64,000 bases of DNA from assembly GCA_028281285.1 (NCBI GenBank), contig JANQKF010000033.1:124001-188000 (forward strand). Reading direction: 5' to 3'. The notes under the pieces are model-generated. The model did not search any database. It had not been told where the DNA came from and worked only from the letters and a program-made list of their open reading frames with translations. Source of the stretch: Cyclobacteriaceae bacterium. GTDB taxonomy: Bacteria > Bacteroidota > Bacteroidia > Cytophagales > Cyclobacteriaceae. Positions within the stretch are counted from its first letter, which is position 1. Every line of letters begins with the position of its first letter. Positions 1 to 7,963 of the stretch are shown one piece after another. Both the position numbers and the translations under genes were made by a program.

Positions 1-942
1 TTCTAATCCAGGGAGGCCTTTTCTTAGGTCTACCCCTGGTGGTTGTCGGGGTAGGGCGGAGGCAAGAGTCAGGGAGTCCACACGATAGTATTTACCTTCA
101 TTGAGATAGACCACAGCCTGCTGCATATTGGCTTTTACGTACCGATCTGCTCTTAATATGGCTCGCGTATACTTTCGCAAAGTTTCAGGGTATTTTTCAA
201 TAAACTCCGACTGGACAGTGACCACACAATCGGGAGAACCTTCACCCCAAGTATCAACGGAGCTTCCAATTCTGACAGCACCATGGTTGTCGCTTAATAA
301 GGTGGCGTAGGGTTCAACATGAGTACATATATCGATTTCCTTGTTGACAAAGGCTGATTGCATGGAGAAATGATCAAAGAAGTACTTCATATCAAAGTCA
401 TCATAGGTCATTCCCTGGTCACGGATCAACCCATAAAACGTGAGTTCCAGTGAATTCAGACGTTGATTCCCTGCTTTGATCCCCATCCTGCGTAAAGGCA
501 AAAGATCCTTTACAGTTGAGATTCCTAATTCTGGTTGAGCCAGAGAAACCAGTCCATGCATGCCGCTACCTGCCACGATTTTAAGGTCGGCACCTTGGTC
601 TACGGCTCTCAACGTATTGGTGAAGGGATGATGGGTCAATTGCAGCTCTCCGGAGTTTAACAGGTTCATTCCGTCACCTGGATTTTGCATCCAAACCAAC
701 TCCACGGATAAACCTTCTTCCTCAAAATAGCCAAGATGATGTGCCAAAAACAGGGGAGACATACATATACCGACAACATGCCCTACACGCAACGTCCCGG
801 AATATTCTCCTTCAGCTACATTTTCAGAATTCTTCTTATTTCCTCCCGAACTGCATGACCAAAGCCCTGATAGGAGGATTAGAAAGACAAGGGCTATGAG
901 TTTATTTTTTTGTCCTCTATAGCTAAAAGCTTTTGTATCCAT
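1..942 (-). CDS. ABC-type substrate-binding lipoprotein, 3' end outside the window
   Basis: The gene runs off the left edge; 314 codons are visible. I chose the ATG at 942 because it gives a basic N-terminus, a hydrophobic segment and a lipobox-like end (SGLWSC), as expected of a lipoprotein anchored at the inner or outer membrane. The mature part reads like a periplasmic binding protein of the NMT1/SsuA/TauA type: an opening strand (TLRVGHVVG), then 'LAHHLGYFEEEGLSVELVW', then a segment resembling the 'G..QL......TLRAVDQGADLKIVAG' pattern of the family. The substrate cannot be read from sequence; aliphatic sulfonate, nitrate or thiamine-precursor types all share this fold. The start lies 49 bp inside the end of the XRE regulator gene in another frame, which suggests translational coupling and possible control by that regulator. 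No permease or ATPase is visible because the gene faces out of the window. Confidence 0.75.
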   Translation of the reverse strand, partial: MDTKAFSYRGQKNKLIALVFLILLSGLWSCSSGGNKKNSENVAEGEYSGTLRVGHVVGICMSPLFLAHHLGYFEEEGLSVELVWMQNPGDGMNLLNSGELQLTHHPFTNTLRAVDQGADLKIVAGSGMHGLVSLAQPELGISTVKDLLPLRRMGIKAGNQRLNSLELTFYGLIRDQGMTYDDFDMKYFFDHFSMQSAFVNKEIDICTHVEPYATLLSDNHGAVRIGSSVDTWGEGSPDCVVTVQSEFIEKYPETLRKYTRAILRADRYVKANMQQAVVYLNEGKYYRVDSLTLASALPRQPPGVDLRKGLPGLE

Positions 943-2090
943 AATTTCTTTTCGTTTTTCTCATTTGTATATCCAATACCTTCCAGGAAACTATTTGTGC
1001 ATAATCCATATCTGTTTTTATGCCAACGAGCAAATTCACTAACAGCCTCAATGTAATGATCACCAATAGCGTCACCCATGAATAGATGGCCTGCCTTCTT
1101 CTGTTCCTTGTCGCTGAAAGAGTTGCATGACTCTGTTACTTCCAGGACGGCCATAGGTTGTGCAGAATTAAGGTGTTTCTGATTCCGTCCGGGGGGTACA
1201 TAAACGACAATAGCCGATTTATACATGCTGACTTCTCTTAAAAATCGCCAATGTTGTGCGCTTTCAATAAAACTCTCTTCGGCAAAAGGAGTATGAAAAC
1301 GAATTCGTTGCCCGCTCCTGTCATCAATGTTCGAAAAAGTATCTGCAGCTACAAGGTATTCTTCTAAAAGGTTATTCAGGTTGGCATGCTCACTATTCTT
1401 GACGTAGTTTTGAGGTGGCAGTCCTTTTTCGCTCAACAGTTTATTGACCTCTTCTTCATCTCTTAGTCGTTTAAGAATGTAGTCAAGTTGATAACGTGAG
1501 TAAAATGCATAGACGTCAATACCGGCAGATTTCATTGGGTCGTCATTTCTTGGAGCTATTGGAAGGTCTTGTCCGTTTAGACCTGATTCTTCCGCGTCCT
1601 CTATGATTTTATTTACATTATTCTGAATCCTAACTATTGCCCTCCTGAAATCGTTGAACAGGCGTTTGTTTCGACTGTCATACTGAGTCAAATCCCATAT
1701 CACCGAATAATTGATACCCTCAACGATATTGATGGCCCAGGTTGTTTCCAATTTATTCGATTCCAGCATAGGAATATCGACCATATTCAGCATCCATATT
1801 GTGTACTGCCCCCGGTGTTTGATTAAATGGTCCTGTTGAAGACTAATAAAATTTTCTATTGGGTTGAAGGGTATTGATGGGATTCTTGACTTCCTAAAAT
1901 AATCCTTTAAAAAATCGGGAAATCTTTCTTGAAGCTGTTTGATCTCATTGTCCTTCAAGGCCCGGTTTCCCTGTTCAATATGACTGATCATCCGATTGGT
2001 CAGGCCAAGTATATCACCTATATCCTTTTGTTTTAGGTCATTAGCCTTTCTGAATGCCTTCAAAGCATATCCCGTCTCTTTTTTTGTCAT
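894..2090 (-). CDS. XRE-family helix-turn-helix regulator with large C-terminal domain
   Basis: This 398-residue protein starts with a Cro/CI-type HTH at about residues 8-60 (LKAFRKANDLKQKDIGDILG, then ISHIEQGNRAL). The remaining 330 residues have no motif I recognise. They are rich in aromatic and charged residues with no membrane segment, so a cytoplasmic sensor or ligand-binding part is plausible. A Bacteroidota-type promoter and a repeated 12-mer lie just upstream, so autoregulation is likely. Its 3' end overlaps the start of the substrate-binding lipoprotein gene by 49 bp, so the two are probably one transcript and the regulator may respond to the transported solute. It is far longer than a minimal XRE protein (70-110 residues). 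The HTH assignment is firm; the role is inferred. Confidence 0.7.
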   Translation of the reverse strand: MTKKETGYALKAFRKANDLKQKDIGDILGLTNRMISHIEQGNRALKDNEIKQLQERFPDFLKDYFRKSRIPSIPFNPIENFISLQQDHLIKHRGQYTIWMLNMVDIPMLESNKLETTWAINIVEGINYSVIWDLTQYDSRNKRLFNDFRRAIVRIQNNVNKIIEDAEESGLNGQDLPIAPRNDDPMKSAGIDVYAFYSRYQLDYILKRLRDEEEVNKLLSEKGLPPQNYVKNSEHANLNNLLEEYLVAADTFSNIDDRSGQRIRFHTPFAEESFIESAQHWRFLREVSMYKSAIVVYVPPGRNQKHLNSAQPMAVLEVTESCNSFSDKEQKKAGHLFMGDAIGDHYIEAVSEFARWHKNRYGLCTNSFLEGIGYTNEKNEKKLWIQKLLAIEDKKINS

Positions 2091-2124
2091 ATTTATATCA
2101 TTATCAGGTGAAATATGAATGGAG

Positions 2125-2152
2125 CAAAAGTAATACTTGTTCTACATTCAAA
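2125..2152 (-). promoter_or_regulatory. Predicted Bacteroidota promoter of the XRE regulator gene
   Basis: On the minus strand the -7 box TACTTTTG (2132-2125) matches TAnnTTTG exactly. A TTTG (2152-2149) sits 16 bp upstream as a possible -33 box, which is somewhat closer than the usual 19-21 bp. The predicted start of transcription lies about 30 nt before the ATG at 2090. Confidence 0.4.
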
Positions 2153-2238
2153 TGAAATATAATAGATTTTTTTTTCTTGTTAGTTGGATTATTGGTAAAA
2201 AACGGATATGAGTCTTCTGAACACAATGTTCTACGTTC
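2138..2238. repeat. Two copies of TGTTCTACRTTC, candidate operators
   Basis: TGTTCTACATTC (2138-2149) and TGTTCTACGTTC (2227-2238) are direct repeats with one mismatch in 12. The first lies in the spacer of the predicted promoter of the XRE gene. The second lies 78 bp further upstream, between that gene and the small membrane protein gene. Position and repetition suggest binding sites for the adjacent regulator; this is inference. Confidence 0.4.
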
Positions 2239-2260
2239 GGAAAACTCCTAATTCTTCTGG

Positions 2261-2503
2261 TTAATATCTCATAAATTGACAAGCTCCACACCATAATAGC
2301 GTAACCAAAACAAAAACTAACTCGTTGATACTAAAGAAATTATTCTTCTCCAGATCATCGGGTCTGTGTGCGACTATCGTGGCATAAGATGCGCCAAGAA
2401 TGCTGGCTATCGATAATATGGCGTTCGCCAGAATCACCCAAGGCATCAAAGAGGATCCCCAGATTGTGAGGAAGTAAATTAGTGTTGTGATAGGTTTTTT
2501 CAC
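2261..2503 (-). CDS. Small predicted membrane protein, function unknown
   Basis: The 80-residue product has two or three hydrophobic stretches (about residues 8-35 and 60-76) separated by a polar loop (AHRPDDLEKNNFF), so it is probably an inner-membrane protein. The only start that keeps the full first segment is GTG, giving MKKPITTLIYF. No family was recognised. It is isolated, 170 bp before the XRE regulator gene on the same strand, with the second TGTTCTACRTTC copy between them. It could instead be a chance ORF, but the composition (clear segments, positive N-terminus) favours a real gene. Confidence 0.45.
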   Translation of the reverse strand: MKKPITTLIYFLTIWGSSLMPWVILANAILSIASILGASYATIVAHRPDDLEKNNFFSINELVFVLVTLLWCGACQFMRY

Positions 2504-2875
2504 AATTCTAATATAGTATTGAAAATTGATAATTCCAAAAAAGAAGAAAAAAAGAAAGAAATATTTTTCCGTAAAATGTCACATTGTTTTTGGTGAAATG
2601 GTTGCGAATGATGAATTTCAGGCTGTTGAGGAGTTCAACTATGGTGCAATTCTGTAAAAGCGGGACTGGTCAATTTTGAAGCGAAAAATCTGTTATGAAC
2701 GACTCTTAAGGCGTAATTGGATTGACCTCTCAAGTAGTCAACCAAAAGGAATAACCGGCAATTGAAAATGTTAGAAGTTATGGAAAGCTAGCTTAGTCTA
2801 TACACGACATCACCAATACTTGAATTAAGTCTGACCCTCATTAGGGATTAGAAGCGAACTTGCGCTTCTTTAAGA
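2504..2875. other. 372-bp intergenic stretch without a recognisable gene
   Basis: The longest readings here are under 30 codons with no convincing start. A purine-rich run (GAAAAAAAGAAAG-like) lies near 2540-2565. At the right end an inverted repeat AGAAGCG (2850-2856) / CGCTTCT (2863-2869) with a 6-nt loop follows the end of the HExxH lipoprotein gene; it could slow polymerase but lacks a good T-tract on the minus strand. Confidence 0.5.
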
Positions 2876-3994
2876 TCAACGATTCGTACTGAAGGAATCC
2901 AGATACTCACGGAACAATTGAATTACTGCTCCTTCCTCTTGTGAGGAAGAGTCGATTATTTCATCGATTAAGGGCTGTGCATTGTTGCTATTCATCAGCT
3001 TGGCTGCGTGCATCAGCATAGCGCCCGTAAGGTAGAAAGGTTCCAACTGAATGGCATTATAACGTTGAATCAAAGACTTTCTGGTCACCGTTCCTAATTC
3101 GTAGAGCATAGTCCAACTCCCGTAATCGGCAAGGCCTTCTTCCAGTTCCATAATATTTTCCCCTTCTTCACAGCTACATTTTTTTCCATCTCCTCGGGTC
3201 ACTTCAATAGCCTTAAGATTATCGTAGCGCATTGCTCTTTTGTTCAAAAAGTCCCGGCCTCGTTCTATAGCAGTCTGCTTGTCTTCGTCTAGTAGGGCTT
3301 CAATCATTTTGGCTAGTACCTCTTGTTCTTCCCGGTATTCCGGAGTCAATGAATCACCTTGAACGAAACATTGTCTGAGTTCATTTCTGTTAGGTTGTGA
3401 ATCCCATGTTGGCCACGGTCCTACTCCGGTGTACCATTTTCTTAGCATCAATTCTACGTGAAACGATTCATGAAGAGCAAGTTGAACTTTGATATGGGTG
3501 GATAGTTTGAATGGAAATTTTGGAAAATCTGTTGGGATTAATACCGCACTTTCAACGTAGTTTTCGTTTAACCAATTGGTAATTGATTCCGGTTGTTGAG
3601 AAGCCCTAACCAAAACGTCAATCTTCTCTTCTTCCATGTCACGGAAATTCAGTTGGTAACCATACAAGGGAGTGGATAACAGAGGTTTGTCCTTTGTTTC
3701 CAAATAGGAGAGGAGCTTACCCTTTTTCCAAAGTCCGAGACATTGAGTAGAGTCTGGAGATTCAATAGCGTGTAAAACGATGGGACCATCACCCAGATCA
3801 AAATCTTTCCAAACCGGATGTGTTTGGGAAGTACTTTCCTCAAGCATTGCCACAAACTCCATTGACGTGGAATCATTCCAGGCGGCCTCACATGAACCTG
3901 AAGGAAGTAATACGGTTTCTTTCGATTTGTTTTCACAAGAGAAACTCACAATGAACAAAAGGAGAAATAGTGCTTTGATATCGGTTGCTTTCAT
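2876..3994 (-). CDS. Lipoprotein with HExxH metallopeptidase motif
   Basis: A longer reading starts at 4084, but the ATG at 3994 is preferred. It makes an ATGA overlap with the stop of the HTH gene and gives a proper lipoprotein signal (hydrophobic stretch, then FSC with Cys20). The 372-residue product contains HESFH at residues 175-179 and, about 106 residues later, LEEGLADYG (Glu285/286), the layout of a gluzincin zinc site: two His, a catalytic Glu, and a distant Glu ligand. A membrane-attached zinc protease is therefore likely, though I cannot name the family or substrate. It is the last gene of a tightly coupled unit (DUF2975 protein, HTH regulator, this protein), so it is probably made under control of the HTH regulator. 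Only the motif is seen; the activity is inferred. Confidence 0.6.
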   Translation of the reverse strand: MKATDIKALFLLLFIVSFSCENKSKETVLLPSGSCEAAWNDSTSMEFVAMLEESTSQTHPVWKDFDLGDGPIVLHAIESPDSTQCLGLWKKGKLLSYLETKDKPLLSTPLYGYQLNFRDMEEEKIDVLVRASQQPESITNWLNENYVESAVLIPTDFPKFPFKLSTHIKVQLALHESFHVELMLRKWYTGVGPWPTWDSQPNRNELRQCFVQGDSLTPEYREEQEVLAKMIEALLDEDKQTAIERGRDFLNKRAMRYDNLKAIEVTRGDGKKCSCEEGENIMELEEGLADYGSWTMLYELGTVTRKSLIQRYNAIQLEPFYLTGAMLMHAAKLMNSNNAQPLIDEIIDSSSQEEGAVIQLFREYLDSFSTNR

Positions 3995-4236
3995 GCTTGA
4001 AGTGATGTTGGTTTTCTTAAGAATTTGTTTTGTGATGATTGATGTTCGAGAATATCCCCTGGTTGACATTCCAGCACTTCGCAAATTGCGCTAAGTGTAT
4101 TGAAGCGAATGCCTCGTGCCTTGCCGGTTTTCAGAAGTGAAAGATTTGTCATGGAGATGCCAACCAGAGCCGACAATTCTTTAAGCTTCATCTTTCGTTG
4201 GGCCAGTACTACGTCAAGATTTACTATGATGCTCAT
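3991..4236 (-). CDS. Small Cro/CI-type HTH regulator (YozG-like)
   Basis: This 81-residue protein is essentially one helix-turn-helix domain. It reads DVVLAQRKMKLKELSALVG, then ISMTNLSLLKTGKARGIRF, then an ending typical of the YozG-type group (LSAICEVLECQPGDILEH). Such regulators are commonly encoded just after DUF2975 membrane proteins, as here. Start and stop overlap both neighbours by four bases (ATGA), so the three proteins are probably made in fixed proportion from one mRNA. The likely operator is the cluster of TTATG/CATAA dyads ahead of the DUF2975 gene. The 21-residue tail after the domain (HQSSQNKFLRKPTSLQA) is basic and of unknown use. Confidence 0.8.
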   Translation of the reverse strand: MSIIVNLDVVLAQRKMKLKELSALVGISMTNLSLLKTGKARGIRFNTLSAICEVLECQPGDILEHQSSQNKFLRKPTSLQA

Positions 4237-4787
4237 ATGATACTGTTTGAATCTTCCCTGAATTTTCCACCTTCTCTGAATATCTCTGCTAAGACCCAGG
4301 CCCCCAAACTGAAAAGAATAGGTTCAAAGGGGATGGCAAAATAGAAGGTGGTCTGCTCGTTGATCGTGCCAAAATTGAACAAGCTAAATAGACTAAATAA
4401 GAAACCAATTGTCCCAAGTCTTTGAAAGTGGCTTATGTTCTCGCTGAAAAAAGTGCGCTCCTGCCTTATTGCAATTAATATCTTAATCACCTCTTTTAGA
4501 GCGAGCCAGACCAATACGAAAAAAATGCTCGTCCGAATGACCAGCCATAAGACCATTGTTGAGCCAATCTGATTGAAGGTTATGCCCTCTGCATTTGGCC
4601 CCCTTTGCATTTTTAGGTTTCCTGATCCTGCTTGAAAAGGGTTGACCAGCTTCCAATTTTCCAATACCTCGATATCTACAAACTGCCAATAGATCACGAC
4701 ACCTATGAAAAGGGTAAAAGTGATTGCAGTTAAAATCAAGGTTATTCTGGAAACTGTGATTGCAACGCGAATGACCGGATTATGCAT
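4233..4787 (-). CDS. DUF2975 family membrane protein
   Basis: An in-frame TTG lies six bases upstream, but the ATG at 4787 is the likelier start, giving 184 residues. Four hydrophobic segments are visible (about residues 8-32, 75-100, 120-142 and 145-168), with a polar outer loop between the first two. Layout and the downstream YozG-like HTH gene match the DUF2975 family, whose molecular job is unknown; pairing with a small HTH protein suggests a membrane sensor or anchor for it. The stop overlaps the HTH start by four bases. One predicted operator dyad covers the start codon, so binding there would block translation start or transcription directly. Confidence 0.75.
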   Translation of the reverse strand: MHNPVIRVAITVSRITLILTAITFTLFIGVVIYWQFVDIEVLENWKLVNPFQAGSGNLKMQRGPNAEGITFNQIGSTMVLWLVIRTSIFFVLVWLALKEVIKILIAIRQERTFFSENISHFQRLGTIGFLFSLFSLFNFGTINEQTTFYFAIPFEPILFSLGAWVLAEIFREGGKFREDSNSII

Positions 4788-4837
4788 AATCAATTTATTT
4801 ATGCATAAGGTATATTATTTTATGTAAAACATAAAAT
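4780..4837. promoter_or_regulatory. Cluster of three TTATG/CATAA dyads, candidate operators
   Basis: Two perfect palindromes TTATGCATAA lie at 4780-4789 and 4799-4808, 19 bp apart start to start. A third inverted repeat has nine-base arms, ATTTTATGT (4817-4825) and ACATAAAAT (4829-4837), around AAA. All three share the half-site TTATG/CATAA, with zero or five bases between halves. The first covers the ATG of the DUF2975 gene. The third ends at the stop of the upstream GNAT gene and might also act as a weak transcription stop. Likely target of the encoded HTH protein. Confidence 0.55.
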
Positions 4838-5296
4838 TTATTGCAACGTCTTTGTCAAGACTGAGGTTTGATGACCTTTATACCCCACCATGTCTATTGG
4901 TTGCCAACCTTGTTTTAAATAAAATGATTCCGCTGTATAGGTATGCAGGAAAAGCTGCTGGAAGCTCTTGGTTTTGGCTTTTTTTTCAATGGCCATCATT
5001 AATTCTTTCCCGTATCCTTTACCTCGATGTTCCGGGTCGGTACAAAGTAGCGTGACCCAAGATCCCTTGTTTTTAAATTGCGCATGATCATTCAACAGAC
5101 CCACATGATGGGAGAGTCCTCCTGTTGTCAACAGCCTGGCGTCTGAGAAGAAGCCAAGCTGATAAATGAGATCTCCCGGTTGAAGATTAGAAAGTCTCCG
5201 GGTGGTCTTTTCGACAGGGATTGAAAATTCTTGCCAGTACCAGTCGGCTATTTTTGAAATGTTTTCAATATCCCGGTGACCAATTTCCTTGATCAT
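4838..5296 (-). CDS. GNAT family N-acetyltransferase
   Basis: The 152-residue protein has the length and order of a GNAT domain. A central strand (SWVTLLCTDPEHRGKGYGKE) holds the acetyl-CoA pyrophosphate-binding pattern RGKGYGKEL of motif A, followed by a helix and the C-terminal 'AESFYLKQGWQP' typical of motif B. It transfers an acetyl group from acetyl-CoA to an unknown amine (small molecule or protein N-terminus) in the cytoplasm. Its start overlaps the stop of the M20 peptidase gene by four bases (ATGA), so the two are co-translated, but no shared pathway is evident. Confidence 0.85.
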   Translation of the reverse strand: MIKEIGHRDIENISKIADWYWQEFSIPVEKTTRRLSNLQPGDLIYQLGFFSDARLLTTGGLSHHVGLLNDHAQFKNKGSWVTLLCTDPEHRGKGYGKELMMAIEKKAKTKSFQQLFLHTYTAESFYLKQGWQPIDMVGYKGHQTSVLTKTLQ

Positions 5297-6738
5297 TTAT
5301 TCAACCCATTGATAGGTGGAGGTCCGTCCGGGACAATTCCTTTATAGATGTAATCTCCTTTTCTTTCTTTGAACTCTGCCTTCACTTCATCTCGTAGCTT
5401 ATCGTCCTCGAATAGATCAACCATTGTCATAGCTAATGCCTTAGAGGCATAATGCATGCCTTTATGTCCAATGGACATTCCGCTGCAAGCTACAACCGTC
5501 CATGAATGCCATGGGGTGTCTTTGGGTGCAGTAGTCACTCCCAGTCGAATAGTCGGTACTACAAAGCTGACATCTCCCACATCTGTGGAACCGCCACCAG
5601 GGTGCTCCAGTGTTTCTTCAAGAGGGGTGATTTTGGATTCAATTCCAATCTCCGGTTTCCCTGTTGCTTTTTGAATCCCCCTGGCAAACTCTTGCTCTTC
5701 GGCCGTGTATTCGATGTCTCCAAGATATTCCAGATTCTTTTGCATTTTGGCACCTCCGGTGCGATTCACCAAAATCTCATGTACACCTGAAATCAAATTG
5801 ATTTTGTAGTCAACGTTGGCCATGATGGCTGCCCCTTCTGCGATTCGTTCCACCTGTTTCCATACGGTCTCCATTCCTGCTCTTCTGGTATCTCTAACCC
5901 TTGTCCAGATTCTTGAATAGTCAGGTACCACGTTCACCACTTTGCCGGCATCCTGGATGTGATAATGAATTCGGACTGTAGGTTTGATATGCTCACGGTA
6001 ATAGTTTATCCCTGTGGTATAAAGTTCCAATGCATCAGAAGCACTTCGACCATTCCAGGGGTCACCTGAGGCATGAGCAGCTTGTCCTGAAAACTCCACC
6101 ATGAAGTCGACCAGTGCAAGACTGCTTTGAACACTGGCCTTAGTCTCATCACTGGGGTGCCAATCCATCATTACATCTACGTCATCAAATAAACCTGCTC
6201 TGATCATCCACAGTTTACCAAAGAATCTCTCTTCGGCAGGGGTTCCGTAGAAACGAATCGTGCCCTCTAATTTCCCATCGGCAATTAAATCTTTGATGGC
6301 AACCGCTGCCCCTATGGAAGCGGTTCCGAATAGATTATGACCACAACCATGGCCGGCCCCACCTTCATTTACCGGATCTTTGATTGGCTTTGATTTCTGA
6401 GAAAGACCTGGTAAAGCATCGAATTCACCCATAATGCCAATAATCGGAGCACCTGATCCATATTCTGCTACAAAAGCTGTGGGAATTTCAGCAACTCCTC
6501 GGGTAACCTTAAAGCCTTGTGATTCTGCATAATCGGCCAGAGCTTTCGCTGATTTGGTTTCCTGGAAAGCGGTTTCTTCAAAAGACCAAATTTTGTCGCT
6601 GAGCTCCGTTAGTTCAGAATAGCGATTGTCGAGGTTGGAAATAACAGCCTGCTTGTTCTTTCCGATTTTGGGCTTCTTTTGAGCCACAAGATCACTGCTG
6701 ATCAACAAGGCACAAGAGAGGAGTATTAATTTCTTCAT
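5293..6738 (-). CDS. M20 family amidohydrolase, AbgB-like, secreted
   Basis: The ATG at 6738 follows an in-frame TTG by six bases and starts a clear signal peptide (MKKLILLSCALLISSDLVAQ), so the enzyme is exported, probably to the periplasm. Metal-site motifs of the M20D group are visible in order: EFDALPG, GAGHGCGHN, TPAEER and DWHPSD, with a dimerisation-type middle part (FSGQAAHASGDPWNGRSA). Length (481) and motifs match aminobenzoyl-glutamate hydrolase subunit B-like enzymes, which cleave N-acyl or N-aroyl amino acids. The exact substrate is unknown. Most AbgB proteins are cytoplasmic, so the signal peptide points to scavenging of external amides. It is co-translated with the following GNAT gene. 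Confidence 0.85.
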   Translation of the reverse strand: MKKLILLSCALLISSDLVAQKKPKIGKNKQAVISNLDNRYSELTELSDKIWSFEETAFQETKSAKALADYAESQGFKVTRGVAEIPTAFVAEYGSGAPIIGIMGEFDALPGLSQKSKPIKDPVNEGGAGHGCGHNLFGTASIGAAVAIKDLIADGKLEGTIRFYGTPAEERFFGKLWMIRAGLFDDVDVMMDWHPSDETKASVQSSLALVDFMVEFSGQAAHASGDPWNGRSASDALELYTTGINYYREHIKPTVRIHYHIQDAGKVVNVVPDYSRIWTRVRDTRRAGMETVWKQVERIAEGAAIMANVDYKINLISGVHEILVNRTGGAKMQKNLEYLGDIEYTAEEQEFARGIQKATGKPEIGIESKITPLEETLEHPGGGSTDVGDVSFVVPTIRLGVTTAPKDTPWHSWTVVACSGMSIGHKGMHYASKALAMTMVDLFEDDKLRDEVKAEFKERKGDYIYKGIVPDGPPPINGLNK

Positions 6739-6843
6739 GGTCAATGATTTGAGTAATTTTTAAGTTAGTAAAATCTTAGAATTCAAATAAAGGGTAGTTT
6801 CAAGAAGATAAGCTAAATGGAGTTTAGCCGATGATGGATGAGT

Positions 6844-7905
6844 CTAATTCTGTTCACCTGGTTGTAGCCTTCTCAACTCCGTTATCCGTCCTCCTTCATA
6901 TTCTTGCATCGCATACACAGTATCGCCTCTCATTTTAAAACTAATCCTTGCGGCAGCACCCATTTGTGCATTGACGAAGTCAAGTTCAGAAATGGGTGTC
7001 AAATCCAACTCAAAGTTATTCAGGCGATATGTAAGTTTGTTTTCCCCAACTTTGATAGTAGGATTCAGTGAAGGGTTTTTATCGTCTATATAGTTGCCTG
7101 CAAGCTTTTGTAAGTAATCGTTTTCGGGAAGAAACTTATTCTTTGCATTCTCTGATAAAGGTAGCTCTAGTAATTCACCTATCTTCTTGTAGGCACTTAT
7201 ACTTACATTTCGATAGTTATCGATTACTGGAAGGTAATTTTGGATAGCATAGATAAAATATAGCATTGCCTGATTTTTGTAAGCGGGGTCGTTCAAATAA
7301 AAGTCCACTGCCTCGCTCATCATTGGTCCATTTCCACTGAATGCATTGTTGTAATAGGGTGCAAACCAATCAAAATGCTTTGCCTGATATTCGATAGCCT
7401 TATTCACACCATTTGTCACCATTTGGCGAACCGTTTCAACATCTTTTTTTCCTGTCAAAAACAGGAAGTTCATGAAATTCATCAGGTCTTGATACTCCTC
7501 AGGTATATTTTCCACTTTTGACCAATTCTTGAAGCCATTGTCGACTATGGCGAAACTACCTGTCGTGTAGATTGCTGATATCGTCATAGAAGTTCGAGGC
7601 AATTGGATATTGCTGGTATTCAAGCCCCCATTTATAATCACCCGAACTAACGAGTCCTTGAGAAATAAATAATTAAGATTGTCAGTGGCGTCAAGGATGT
7701 TTACCTCAAGATCTTCATAAATCTGTACCAGAATGGCCTCCACCTTTTCTCGGTTTTTGCGCTCCTCGTTAATGTTATTGATCTGCAGCGCAACGAGAAT
7801 GCCGATAATTACGAGTAATATTTCACCCCCAGCATAGGTCAGATATCTCAGGATCTTGTTTTTAGCTAGCAGCTCCCTGCGCATATTTCGGAAGAGTTTG
7901 ATCAT
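6844..7905 (-). CDS. DUF6090 family membrane-anchored protein
   Basis: The N-terminus has the hallmark of this Bacteroidota family: MIKLFRNMRRELL, then YLTYAGGEILLVIIGILVAL, a single membrane helix at about residues 25-43, followed by QINNINEERKNR. The rest (about 300 residues) is polar, probably periplasmic and partly helical, with a small beta-rich end (EGGRITELRRL). Function is unknown. It is 58 bp downstream of the DUF4157 gene on the same strand, so co-transcription is possible, though family members usually occur as isolated or tandem genes. I see no catalytic motif. Confidence 0.8.
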   Translation of the reverse strand: MIKLFRNMRRELLAKNKILRYLTYAGGEILLVIIGILVALQINNINEERKNREKVEAILVQIYEDLEVNILDATDNLNYLFLKDSLVRVIINGGLNTSNIQLPRTSMTISAIYTTGSFAIVDNGFKNWSKVENIPEEYQDLMNFMNFLFLTGKKDVETVRQMVTNGVNKAIEYQAKHFDWFAPYYNNAFSGNGPMMSEAVDFYLNDPAYKNQAMLYFIYAIQNYLPVIDNYRNVSISAYKKIGELLELPLSENAKNKFLPENDYLQKLAGNYIDDKNPSLNPTIKVGENKLTYRLNNFELDLTPISELDFVNAQMGAAARISFKMRGDTVYAMQEYEGGRITELRRLQPGEQN

Positions 7906-7963
7906 GTTGTTGACGAAGACTGAATATAATGAAATGTATGCAGCTTTTGGTGTAAGGTAGAGA

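Noticed and set aside
3995-4084. Upstream extension of the HExxH lipoprotein (start at 4084)
   Set aside because: The extra 30 residues would precede the signal peptide and overlap the HTH gene, while the ATG at 3994 makes an ATGA junction and a correct lipoprotein signal.
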